Assembly (NCBI GenBank): GCA_014804185.1 | Contig: JAAVAG010000004.1 | Span: 1-9,960, forward strand | Direction of reading: 5' to 3' | DNA from: Lachnospiraceae bacterium | GTDB lineage: Bacteria > Bacillota > Clostridia > Lachnospirales > Lachnospiraceae | Length of the DNA: 9,960 nucleotides | Shown here: one piece after another, positions 1 through 6,005 of the stretch | Position numbering within the stretch: position 1 is the first letter of the stretch | Layout: every line of letters begins with the position of its first letter | Translations under genes and position numbers: made by a program | Notes under the pieces: generated by a model | Told to the model about the DNA's origin: nothing | What the model saw: the letters and a program-made list of their open reading frames with translations, nothing else | Databases searched by the model: none

Positions 1-2
1 CT

Positions 3-110
3 ACGGCGATGGTTACTTATTCCAACAACAGCATTCTTGCCCAGGCGGGTCAGGCAATGCTGACGCAGGCCAATCAGTCAACTCAGGGAGTCCTGTCCCT
101 GCTGCAGTAA
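3..110 (+). CDS. Flagellin, C-terminal end (partial)
   Basis: The window opens inside a gene read from position 3 in frame, giving 35 residues and a TAA stop. The peptide contains MVTYSNNSILAQAGQAMLTQ followed by ANQSTQGVLSLLQ, the classic flagellin D0 C-terminal helix (ILAQAG.AML.QANQ, ending in a VLSLLQ-type tail). This part of flagellin forms the inner coiled-coil tube of the filament and is recognised for export by the flagellar type III system. The gene is cut by the window edge, so its length and variable region are unknown. Nothing downstream is flagellar, and a terminator follows 25 bases after the stop, so this is probably a monocistronic gene or the end of an operon. Several flagellin paralogues are possible, so no symbol is given. 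Confidence 0.92.
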   Translation, partial: TAMVTYSNNSILAQAGQAMLTQANQSTQGVLSLLQ

Positions 111-135
111 CAGAAACAGAAAAAAACATAAAACT

Positions 136-173
136 GCCGTATCTGCGTTTGAAAGCGTGGATACGGCGTTTTT
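136..173 (+). terminator. Rho-independent terminator of the flagellin gene
   Basis: A perfect 8-bp stem, GCCGTATC (136-143) with GATACGGC (160-167), encloses a 16-nt loop and is followed by GTTTTTG. An A-rich stretch lies just upstream. It separates the flagellin gene from the asparaginase gene. Confidence 0.85.
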
Positions 174-185
174 GTGTCCGTTTAC

Positions 186-214
186 TTGACGAATATTTTT
201 CAGCATTGTAAGAT
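186..214 (+). promoter_or_regulatory. Probable sigma-A promoter for the asparaginase gene
   Basis: TTGACG (186-191) is followed by a 17-bp spacer and TAAGAT (209-214). The predicted transcript start, near 221, leaves a short leader carrying the ribosome binding site AAGGAGG at 232-238. The -35 box is close to consensus and the -10 box matches 4 of 6. Judged by eye only. Confidence 0.5.
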
Positions 215-245
215 TGGTCTGTAGATGGTAGAAGGAGGAAACGGA

Positions 246-1247
246 ATGAAGAAAATATTGCTGATTGCCACAGGAGGCACTATAGCTTCCGGGTACACAG
301 AAGAAGGGCTTTCGCCGCAGATACCGGCCCGGCAGCTGCTGTCATTTGTCAGCGGCTATGAAGCGTTCTGCATGGTGGATGTGGTTCAGCCGTTCAGCCT
401 GGACAGCACGGATGTATACAGCGCCCACTGGATGGCGCTTACCGAAACCATACGGGATCATTACGCGGACTATGATGGGTTTGTCATATGCCATGGGACG
501 GACACTATGGCCTATACGGCGGCCGCACTCTCCTATATGATCCAGAACAGCAGAAAACCGATTGTTGTCACAGGAGCACAGAAGCCCATTGATCTGCCGG
601 TGACAGATGCCCGCACAAACCTGGCGGACAGCCTGCGCTTTGCCGCCCATGATAAGGCGCACGGAGTGAATATTGTGTTTGGGGGAATGGTGATTGCGGG
701 AACGCGGGCCAAAAAGGAGCGCACGAAAAGCTATAACGCGTTTTCCAGCATCAATTATCCGGCCATAGCGGCAATCATAGACGGCAAGATTGTTTTTTAC
801 ATTGATGATAAGGAAAAAATCAAGGAAGAGACTGTTTTTTACAGCGCGATGAATGATAAAATATTTCTGCTCAAGCTGATGCCGGGGATGGACGCGTCTA
901 TTCTGAGTTATGTTTTTGAGCATTATGACGGTGTGATCATTGAATCCTACGGGGGAGGAGGACTGCCGGGATATGGCGCGACCCCGTTTTATTCAGAGAT
1001 CAAACGTTGGACAGAGGCGGGAAAGGTCATAGTGATGGCCACACAGGTTACCCACGAGGGAAGTGATCTGGGGATATACCGGGTGGGAAAAGTCATGAAA
1101 GAAGATTTCAGGCTGACCGAGGCACATGATATGACACTGGAAGCGACGGTAACAAAAACTATGTGGGCACTGGCGCAGGTGAAAGAGCCGGAGAGATTCA
1201 GGCAGCTTTTATACCGGACCATCAACCATGATATCCTGACAATATAA
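246..1247 (+). CDS. L-asparaginase (type I-like, cytoplasmic)
   Basis: The enzyme hydrolyses L-asparagine to aspartate and ammonia. The start at 246 is chosen because AAGGAGG sits 7 nt upstream; the in-frame ATG at 225 would put that Shine-Dalgarno inside the coding region. The product is 333 residues, normal for the family. The first signature, ATGGTIAS, puts the nucleophile Thr at position 12. The second signature, HGTDTMAYTA, gives the catalytic Thr85-Asp86 pair, and Lys161 in RTKSYNAFSS fits the proton-relay lysine. There is no signal peptide, so it should act in the cytoplasm in asparagine catabolism or nitrogen supply, as expected of AnsA-type rather than periplasmic AnsB-type enzymes. 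It appears to be a single-gene unit, with a promoter at 186-214 and no clear terminator just after it. Some relatives are glutaminase-asparaginases or act in Glu-tRNA(Gln) amidation (GatD), but the length and lack of a GatD N-terminal domain favour asparaginase. Confidence 0.93.
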   Translation: MKKILLIATGGTIASGYTEEGLSPQIPARQLLSFVSGYEAFCMVDVVQPFSLDSTDVYSAHWMALTETIRDHYADYDGFVICHGTDTMAYTAAALSYMIQNSRKPIVVTGAQKPIDLPVTDARTNLADSLRFAAHDKAHGVNIVFGGMVIAGTRAKKERTKSYNAFSSINYPAIAAIIDGKIVFYIDDKEKIKEETVFYSAMNDKIFLLKLMPGMDASILSYVFEHYDGVIIESYGGGGLPGYGATPFYSEIKRWTEAGKVIVMATQVTHEGSDLGIYRVGKVMKEDFRLTEAHDMTLEATVTKTMWALAQVKEPERFRQLLYRTINHDILTI

Positions 1248-1397
1248 TACTGCAGCAGTCAGCATTGCAGGGATGTTTGTGGCTTTGGCTATGTCAATAC
1301 ATCGCTCCGGGTACGAAGTGATGAAAATTAGGTTTAGTTATGCTCTACTGAATCTACCGCCTTATTGCTATTATGGATGCAAAAGAGAGGTTGGGAC

Positions 1398-1730
1398 ATG
1401 GGCAGAGAGAAAAAGGACATCAATATTGAAGTGGGAGCCAGATTAAAACAGATCAGGGAGAACAAACGTTGTTCCCAATCGGAATTTGCCGCGATACTGG
1501 GCATTGGCGATGAGCATTATCGGAAACTGGAAAACGGGTCTACCGGCCTGACGATTGAAAAAGTTTGTCTGCTTAATCAGAAATGCAATATTGATCCGAC
1601 ATACCTCATTATCGGCAAACAAGAAGAGGAATTCGATTTTGACAGGTATATTACAAACTGTACAAAAGAGCAGAAAAATAAGCTGATGGCAAGAATCCTG
1701 GAGTACCTGAAAGGATATTTTAATATGTAA
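1398..1730 (+). CDS. XRE/HTH_3-family DNA-binding regulator
   Basis: This is a 110-residue transcriptional regulator. Residues 13-72 form a Cro/C1-type helix-turn-helix: GARLKQIRENK opens it, SQSEFAAILGI followed by HYRKLENG supplies helices 2-3, and LCxxxxIDPTYLIxG-type residues close it. The last 35 residues are charged and probably helical, possibly for dimerisation. The start at 1398 is preferred because AGAGG lies 7 nt upstream; an in-frame TTG at 1365 would add 11 residues. It stands alone, with a terminator just after it. The nearest downstream gene (1895) has a perfect palindrome on its promoter, which makes this regulator an obvious but unproven candidate to bind there. Such small XRE proteins occur in prophage, toxin-antitoxin and housekeeping contexts, and nothing adjacent suggests phage. 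Confidence 0.85.
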   Translation: MGREKKDINIEVGARLKQIRENKRCSQSEFAAILGIGDEHYRKLENGSTGLTIEKVCLLNQKCNIDPTYLIIGKQEEEFDFDRYITNCTKEQKNKLMARILEYLKGYFNM

Positions 1731-1751
1731 TCATCTAAATACAATATGATA

Positions 1752-1795
1752 CGAAAGGCCAGCAGATTGTAACCGTGCTTTCTGACGGCTTTTTG
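1752..1795 (+). terminator. Probable Rho-independent terminator after the XRE regulator
   Basis: CGAAAGGCC (1752-1760) pairs with GGCTTTTTG (1787-1795), including two G-U pairs. An internal 2x2 loop and a CAG/CTG step follow, with a 16-nt apical loop. The A-rich 5' arm and T-run at 1790-1794 are typical of a terminator and could work partly in both directions. Confidence 0.55.
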
Positions 1796-1849
1796 CTTAT
1801 TTTGTAGATATTTGGAAATATTGGAAAATAATTGTTACCTTTTTCCTCT

Positions 1850-1879
1850 TTGACAAAATATATAAGTAGAAAATATATT
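1850..1879 (+). promoter_or_regulatory. Probable promoter of the 344-aa gene
   Basis: TTGACA (1850-1855, full consensus) is followed by an 18-bp spacer and TATATT (1874-1879, 5 of 6). The predicted start near 1886 leaves only about nine bases before the ATG at 1895, so the transcript would be almost leaderless, with the GGGGG at its very 5' end. The elements lie inside the inverted repeat at 1852-1884. Confidence 0.5.
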
Positions 1880-1884
1880 TTGTC
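1852..1884. promoter_or_regulatory. Perfect 12-bp inverted repeat, candidate operator
   Basis: GACAAAATATAT (1852-1863) and ATATATTTTGTC (1873-1884) are exact reverse complements separated by 9 bases. The repeat covers the -35 to +1 region of the promoter at 1850-1879. It lacks a following T-run, so it is not a terminator. Arm centres are 21 bp apart, two helical turns, which suits a dimeric repressor. The binding protein is unknown; the XRE regulator at 1398-1730 is one candidate. Confidence 0.6.
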
Positions 1885-1894
1885 GGGGGTTCAT

Positions 1895-2929
1895 ATGACG
1901 TTACTCACTTATTACGAAAGATTTACGGAACTGGAATTGAGGCATTGGGAATTCTGCAGTGCGGTAAGGAATAACCCAACGCGTCATCCGGATATGGGAG
2001 AAGTCTTTCTGAAAGAGTTTTTCCGCCTGGCAAATCCAAAAATTGGACTGCCCCGTGAGCCACGAAGAGGGCCGGACAAAAGTTCCATCTGGTATTCTGC
2101 GGACAGATCCACCATGATGCTGTATTTCATTGGAAGTTATCTGAGAAAACAGAAAGGCGACTGTTTGTCCATAATTCCAAAGCAGAGGTGTGAATATCTG
2201 TTCCCCTATGTCTGGTATCTGCTGTGTCTGTATTACGGTCGGGATGCCGCAAAGGTCGGCCGGGATGCCGTAAAGACCGGTGGGGATATCGGGGACGCCG
2301 GGAGAGGAGGGGATAGGAACAGACCCGTCAGGGCCGTCTGCTATGAGTTTCAAGACGGAAATCTCATGCTGCCTGTGGAGGAAACCCAGAGCAGGGACAA
2401 GTATATGCGTTATCTCCTGGAGGAGAGCGAATATACGGAGTACCGGTCTCCGGGCGCAAGAGGGCTGCTCAGAGAACTGATCGGGGCATACAGAATGTTT
2501 TACCAAAAAGCGGCTGATCATGCAGGGGAAAAGGGAAAAGAAAAGCTGGATGCGGCATTTTGTTTTGAACTCTGCGGGATGCTTGTCTATATGGCGGATT
2601 GTCTGGAATGCCATGAGGTCAGCTATGCGGACGTCGGATGCAGGGATATAGGCTCTGCGGATGCCTCTTATCTTTCGAAACTGAAGTATGAGGACGATCC
2701 GCTGCTGTATCTGCTGTGCCTGTCAGAGATCATCAATCCGCCCAGGAAAATAAAGTGCAGCGATGAAAATCTGAAAGCCGTCGATCTGGAATATACGGCG
2801 GAGGAGAATCTGGCGGTCATCCGGGTCAGCGGAGAACTGGGCGGGACGGAAGCGGGAAAAAGGTATGTTGACCGGCTGAAGAGGGTCGGAAACGTAATTG
2901 ACATTCAGGTGGATGTCAGTATTGGATAA
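1895..2929 (+). CDS. Uncharacterised 344-aa protein with internal heptad repeats
   Basis: I do not recognise this protein. The ATG at 1895 is preferred over an in-frame TTG at 1832, because the promoter and palindrome lie between them; GGGGG at 1885-1889 is a modest ribosome binding site. There is no signal peptide. Residues 1-114 are aromatic- and basic-rich, with YLFPYVWYLLCLYYGRD near the end, hydrophobic enough to be a buried or membrane-touching helix. Residues 115-142 are a Gly/Asp-rich stretch of four degenerate 7-residue units. Residues 143-344 are mostly helical, with a Cys cluster (FCFELCGMLVYMADCLEC) and DDPLLYLLCLSEIINPPRKI; the latter resembles a DPLLxLLCLADTIEP-type motif I recall from clostridial HD-like hypotheticals, without visible HD metal ligands. 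It ends 101 bp before the ECF sigma gene on the same strand and may be co-transcribed. The frame is open over its full length and its codon use looks bacterial, so it is a real gene; its function is unknown. Confidence 0.72.
   Translation: MTLLTYYERFTELELRHWEFCSAVRNNPTRHPDMGEVFLKEFFRLANPKIGLPREPRRGPDKSSIWYSADRSTMMLYFIGSYLRKQKGDCLSIIPKQRCEYLFPYVWYLLCLYYGRDAAKVGRDAVKTGGDIGDAGRGGDRNRPVRAVCYEFQDGNLMLPVEETQSRDKYMRYLLEESEYTEYRSPGARGLLRELIGAYRMFYQKAADHAGEKGKEKLDAAFCFELCGMLVYMADCLECHEVSYADVGCRDIGSADASYLSKLKYEDDPLLYLLCLSEIINPPRKIKCSDENLKAVDLEYTAEENLAVIRVSGELGGTEAGKRYVDRLKRVGNVIDIQVDVSIG
2237..2320 (+). repeat. Degenerate 21-bp (7-residue) coding repeat
   Basis: Within the 344-aa gene, GGTCGGGATGCCGCAAAG and CGGGATGCCGTAAAG recur 21 bp apart. 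At the protein level there are four units: GRDAAKV, GRDAVKT, GGDIGDA and GRGGDRN. Because the period is a multiple of three, copy number can change without a frameshift. It probably forms a flexible linker between the two halves of the protein. Confidence 0.65.
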
Positions 2930-3030
2930 TGTGATGCAGGGGGTGAGAAGTCTGCCCCGGACATCATATACGGAAGAGCAAGTGGTAAAAAATGCAAATG
3001 ATAAATGTATGATGTGTGGGGGTGAGAGAC

Positions 3031-3507
3031 ATGGTACAGGAGGAATTTTTTCGCAAGCTGTATATGGAAACTTATTATGGATTGTATCATTATGTCCGAA
3101 GCATCTGTAAGGATAAAGATGCGATAGAGGATATTTTGCAGGAAACCTATTATGAGGCATGTACGCACAACAATTTGCTGATCAACCATGAGAATCCGAG
3201 AGGCTGGCTGTATAAGACTGCCAGCAACAAAGTGCGGAACTATATGAAAAAGTGTGAGAGAAGCAATGTACCGCTGGATTCCATAATCGAGATCGGCGTT
3301 TCAGAGAGACTGTTTGGGGAGATGGAGTGGAAACTGGCTCTGGAAAAGATACTGAGTCCGGAGGAAACGGACATATTTTGGAAGTATTATGTGCTGGGGT
3401 TTACCGGAAGCGAGATAGCGGCAAGTCTGGGAATCAGTGAGGGATGCCTGAAAGTAAGAATGTACAGGATGAAAAAGAAACTTCGTGAAAATTTGACGGA
3501 TATACAC
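3031..3507 (+). CDS. ECF-type RNA polymerase sigma factor
   Basis: This is a 159-residue group IV sigma factor that would direct RNA polymerase to alternative promoters. Residues about 6-75 are region 2 (core binding and -10 recognition), with the typical KDAIEDILQETYYEA helix and GWLYKTASNKVRNY. Residues about 102-152 are region 4 (-35 recognition), where FTGSEIAASLGISEGCLKVR is the helix-turn-helix and the positive tail RMKKKLRE follows. Regions 1 and 3 are absent, as usual for ECF factors. The ATG at 3031 is chosen because GGGGGTGAG lies just upstream; an in-frame GTG at 3016 would add five residues. The stop TGA is the first unit of the 7-bp repeat leading to the DUF4367 gene. Pairing with a membrane protein suggests that the sigma factor is held inactive until an envelope signal arrives. 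Its target promoters are not known from this window. Confidence 0.93.
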
Positions 3508-3570
3508 TGAAATATGAAATATGAAGTATGAAATAGGAAATAGGAAATAGGAATTATGAATTATGTAACA
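3508..3570 (+). repeat. 7-bp tandem repeat between sigma and anti-sigma genes
   Basis: Nine consecutive 7-mers run without a gap: TGAAATA twice, TGAAGTA, TGAAATA, GGAAATA twice, GGAATTA, TGAATTA and a decayed TGTAACA. The first unit contains the sigma gene stop codon, and the array ends 4 bases before the AAGGAG that serves the DUF4367 gene. Since 7 is not a multiple of three, changes in copy number alter spacing but no reading frame here. Confidence 0.9.
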
Positions 3571-3587
3571 TGTAAAAGGAGAAACAG

Positions 3588-4553
3588 ATGACAGAAATGA
3601 ATAACAGCAGCGATGACGAAATATTGTATAAACTGTTGAGCGAAAAGCTGCACCGCCACTATTGTGGAGATGAGGGGAGCCAACTGAGCGATCAGGAGAT
3701 AGAGGCGGTGCTGAATGTCATGGAGACGATCAAATTTCCCCATGACAGCTACTTTAACGCGGATGCTGCATGGGCACGGTTTCAGGAGAGGTATATGTCT
3801 GAGGACGACACAGAGTTTTCCGAGGAACTACTTCCGGGAGATGGCGTGCGCGGTCTGGCGGATCTGATAGGTATAATGGAGGGGGATGTGAGTATTGGCG
3901 TCGGGCCGCACAAAAAGAGGCGTGGCGCCAATGCGCCGTTCAGAATACGAACAATGCTGAAAAGCAGGGCGGTGCGCTGGACTGCACTCACCGTGTCCGC
4001 GGTAGGTGTTATGTTTGCCGGGCTGAATATCGGAACTTATGCTACGGCAAAGATGGGGTTTTTTGAGTTTATTTCAAAGAATGGAAGCAGTTGGGAGTTC
4101 TTTATTACCGGGGAGAGGGAAGAGGATGCCGGAAATGAGGGTTTTGAGATAGGGAATATGGCAAAGAACCAATATCAATCCTGGGAAGAACTAAGGAAAG
4201 TTAAAGGAGAGAATCTGCTGATTCCCGAATATATTCCGGAGGGAATTGAGTTAAGTTCACTGGTTATAAGTAACAGTGAAGATCAGGATATAATTGAGGC
4301 CAGATACGGCGAAAGAGATAGATGTGATTTTATGATAGTAGCAAGACAATATGTGACAGAAGATCGTATTCATAATCTGTATTTCGTTGAGGAGGATTGT
4401 GTTGATAGAATTTTGCCTTCCGGGCGGAAAGTATATTATAACCAGCAGGAGGATGAGACTACGGTCTGGTTTTTGGAGCGGGAATATTCTTATTGTGTGG
4501 ATGGAAAGATCACATTGGATGAGATCATCATGATTATAGAAAATATGCGGTAA
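3588..4553 (+). CDS. DUF4367 single-pass membrane protein, probable anti-sigma factor
   Basis: The start ATG at 3588 has AAGGAG 7-8 nt upstream. The 321-residue protein has a soluble N-terminal part (1-127, acidic, with a basic KKRRGANAPFRIR stretch at the end), one membrane helix at about 131-150 (WTALTVSAVGVMFAGLNIGT) and an extracytoplasmic C-terminal domain. Residues about 212-321 (IPEYIPEGIELSSL, then SGRKVYYNQQEDETTVWFLE and the terminal LDEIIMIIENM helix) match the DUF4367 pattern seen in clostridial proteins encoded next to ECF sigma genes. By analogy, the cytoplasmic part would bind the sigma factor from the gene just upstream and the outer domain would sense an envelope signal. No zinc-binding anti-sigma HxxxCxxC motif is visible in the N-terminus, so the mode of sigma binding is inferred only from gene pairing and topology. 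Confidence 0.82.
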   Translation: MTEMNNSSDDEILYKLLSEKLHRHYCGDEGSQLSDQEIEAVLNVMETIKFPHDSYFNADAAWARFQERYMSEDDTEFSEELLPGDGVRGLADLIGIMEGDVSIGVGPHKKRRGANAPFRIRTMLKSRAVRWTALTVSAVGVMFAGLNIGTYATAKMGFFEFISKNGSSWEFFITGEREEDAGNEGFEIGNMAKNQYQSWEELRKVKGENLLIPEYIPEGIELSSLVISNSEDQDIIEARYGERDRCDFMIVARQYVTEDRIHNLYFVEEDCVDRILPSGRKVYYNQQEDETTVWFLEREYSYCVDGKITLDEIIMIIENMR

Positions 4554-4674
4554 GCAGTGTAACCATTTCTTCCGGCCGCGACATGTATAGATGGAAGGGT
4601 GATGGCAGGGAGGTGAACAGGGGATTAATCACCGGAGTTTCCAAGCATACAAAAGAAAAGGAGTGTAGGGAAGA

Positions 4675-5205
4675 ATGAGAAAAAAGCAATCTAACTGGCA
4701 GAGGATTGCCGGTCTGGTGCTTGCTGTGGTTCTGGCAGTCAGCTTTAATCCATGTCATGTGCTGGCAGCGGAGGAAGCAGTGGACTTTCAAGTGTATCGT
4801 GTCACATCGGAACAGGGCCAAAATGATGCGGATCTGTACTGGACTGTCTTTGGCGGGGATGAGAATCCAAACGCCAGAGAAGTGCATTTGTTTGACTGCA
4901 GCATAGGTTTTGGTTACACGAGCAAGGGAATGCATATGGAATTTGTTACGCATTGCTCGGAACAGGCGGATGAAATAGGGGTATCCGACGTCAAGATCGA
5001 GCATAAAGTGGGGATCTTCTGGTTTAATTTTGCTAACGGTGCCGATGCCAGCTGTAAGGATGACACATATTTTCATGGACAAGCGGACTATGCCGGCGTG
5101 GAGTTTGGGGAGACTTACCGCGTCAGCTGCAGACATTACGCCTACATTGGAGAGAAGTATCTTTATCATGACAGTGTAACAAGCGGCTACAAATGTACAT
5201 ACTGA
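4675..5205 (+). CDS. Exported protein of unknown function, cysteine-containing
   Basis: The 176-residue product begins with a Sec signal peptide: MRKKQSNWQR is positively charged, residues 11-24 are hydrophobic, and cleavage is likely after VLA or VLAA, near residue 31-32. There is no lipobox, because the Cys at 27 lies in FNPC, so a secreted or wall-exposed soluble protein is expected rather than a lipoprotein. The mature part has five cysteines (75, 94, 127, 152, 174) and many aromatic residues, which suggests a compact beta-rich domain with disulfides and one unpaired Cys. I do not recognise the family. AAGGAG lies 10 nt before the ATG. The gene follows the DUF4367 gene by 121 bp with no visible terminator between, so it may belong to the sigma operon or be one of its targets. 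Confidence 0.78.
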   Translation: MRKKQSNWQRIAGLVLAVVLAVSFNPCHVLAAEEAVDFQVYRVTSEQGQNDADLYWTVFGGDENPNAREVHLFDCSIGFGYTSKGMHMEFVTHCSEQADEIGVSDVKIEHKVGIFWFNFANGADASCKDDTYFHGQADYAGVEFGETYRVSCRHYAYIGEKYLYHDSVTSGYKCTY

Positions 5206-5289
5206 CAGACGGAGTAAAAAACTGAGGTGAATATCCTTGGCAATACGGAGGGCTTTCGCGTTCGCCCGGAATCGGATGCGGAGGCCGGG

Positions 5290-5496
5290 ATGATACCGTT
5301 TCACTCTTCCATCATATCACAGGGAAGGTATGATGCGCAGTGTGAGATTATGGAATTGGAATTTTTACCGGATGGTGGTATGTACAGGTTCTACGATGTG
5401 CCGGAGCATATCTGGTACGGGCTGCGCAGCGCGCAGTCCACAAAGCTATATTTTCGATTGTGTATAATGGGTAGATATAAAGAGGCACGTATCTGA
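5290..5496 (+). CDS. KTSC-domain small protein
   Basis: The 68-residue product fits the KTSC domain, named after the lysyl-tRNA synthetase C-terminus where it also occurs. Visible landmarks are IPFHSSIISQGRYD at the start, ELEFLPDGGMYRFYDVP in the middle, and AQSTKLYFRLCIMGRYK at the end, where family members usually have an SKGxYFNxxI pattern. The ATG at 5290 is preferred because GGAGG lies 5 nt upstream and the domain begins right there; an in-frame GTG at 5227 would add 21 residues without family similarity. Free-standing KTSC proteins are common in bacteria and have no settled biochemical function. It follows the exported-protein gene closely and is the last gene before the terminator at 5571-5614. 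Confidence 0.75.
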   Translation: MIPFHSSIISQGRYDAQCEIMELEFLPDGGMYRFYDVPEHIWYGLRSAQSTKLYFRLCIMGRYKEARI

Positions 5497-5570
5497 GGAA
5501 ACGACCTGCGGCACGCTGGGCATCAGCGCACAGCCTTGCCGCGGCGGAGTCACTCTTCGGGGGTGCACAG

Positions 5571-5614
5571 GACGGGTGGTGCTGTAATATGCTTGCAGTA
5601 CTGCCCGTTTTCTC
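5571..5614 (+). terminator. Rho-independent terminator ending the accessory plus-strand block
   Basis: ACGGGTGGTGCTG (5572-5584) pairs along its whole length with CAGTACTGCCCGT (5596-5608), with three G-U pairs and an 11-nt loop, followed by TTTTCTC. The G-U pairs become A-C mismatches in the other direction, so it should work on the plus strand. It lies 75 bases after the KTSC stop codon. Confidence 0.72.
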
Positions 5615-5616
5615 AT

Positions 5617-5634
5617 AAAACGCCGGATAACGGC
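5617..5634 (-). terminator. Weak candidate terminator for the minus-strand Rpn transcript
   Basis: On the minus strand, GCCG (5634-5631) and CGGC (5625-5622) form a 4-bp stem followed by GTTTT. An alternative 6-bp pairing, AACGGC (5656-5651) with GCCGTT (5634-5629), overlaps it. Both are short, so this is only a candidate. Confidence 0.3.
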
Positions 5635-5655
5635 CTTTCGGCAAACAGAAGCCGT

Positions 5656-5997
5656 TTATTCCATCTTCTCCATAAAAGCCTCCAGACTGCCCGCTCTGGC
5701 GGCAAGTTTATGATATTTTCTTAACAGATCAGCATCATTGACCGTCTCCAGCTTTTCTTTCAGCCCAGAAGGAATTTCCCCATAATCCTCCAGCAGATCA
5801 AGAATATCATTCATTATAGTTTCCTTTGCAGCTTCCTTTGCGGCTTCCTCTGCGGCAGCTTTTCGTTCATAGTAAATAAACTCTTCAAATCGCATATAGT
5901 CCTCCCTGATTTCGGGCAATACCCTGACCTGACTGACATAGCGGTGTATTTCCCGTGTGGCCTCGTCGATGGCATTATCGTCTGTGCTGTGCTGCAG
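5656..5997 (-). pseudogene. Duplicated 3' third of the adjacent Rpn-family gene
   Basis: Read on the minus strand from 5997, this segment repeats codons 190-294 of the gene at 6006-6890, starting at LQHSTDD and ending EAFMEKME followed by TAA. Positions 5655-5997 match 6005-6323 with roughly a dozen substitutions and one 24-bp difference; the 130 bases nearest 5997 have only one mismatch. The frame is open throughout but has no start codon or ribosome binding site of its own. The junction lies eight bases after the TAA of the full-length gene and in a different frame, so it cannot be a read-through extension. The TTG at 5919 could only serve as an internal start. It is best read as a partial tandem duplication, or the leftover tail of a paralogue that recombined with its neighbour. 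Confidence 0.85.
5821..5856 (-). repeat. 12-bp tandem repeat encoding an Ala/Glu/Lys run
   Basis: On the plus strand, TTCCTTTGCAGC, TTCCTTTGCGGC and TTCCTCTGCGGC follow one another. The full-length gene has one such unit (6171-6182). The two extra units are exactly the 24-bp difference between the copies, and they change DAAKE into a longer AEEAAKEAAKE-type helix. Confidence 0.85.
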
Positions 5998-6005
5998 CGG
6001 ATGCT

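Noticed and set aside
342..923. 193-codon minus-strand open frame inside the asparaginase gene
   Set aside because: The plus strand encodes a complete asparaginase with catalytic motifs, so the antisense frame is a shadow.
1248..1397. Intergenic stretch after the asparaginase gene
   Set aside because: Searched for a terminator and for a promoter of the XRE gene; only a short CTGCA/TGCAG pairing and no convincing -35/-10 pair were seen.
1901..2614. 237-codon minus-strand open frame opposite the 344-aa gene
   Set aside because: The plus strand has the promoter and position in the gene row, and the minus reading gives no recognisable protein.
2898..3110. 70-codon plus-strand frame with a CMMCGG stretch before the sigma gene
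   Set aside because: It overlaps the end of the 344-aa gene and the start of the sigma gene in another frame. The paired cysteines are suggestive, but nothing else supports it.
3508..3570. Possible CRISPR-like array
   Set aside because: The units are 7 bp with no spacers, so it is a simple tandem repeat.
4534..5304. 256-codon minus-strand open frame opposite the exported-protein gene
   Set aside because: It runs antisense to a gene with a clear signal peptide and ribosome binding site, resembles no family, and has no ribosome binding site of its own.
5497..5655. Gene-free stretch between the KTSC gene and the Rpn tail
   Set aside because: Checked for small genes; only the terminators already listed are supportable.
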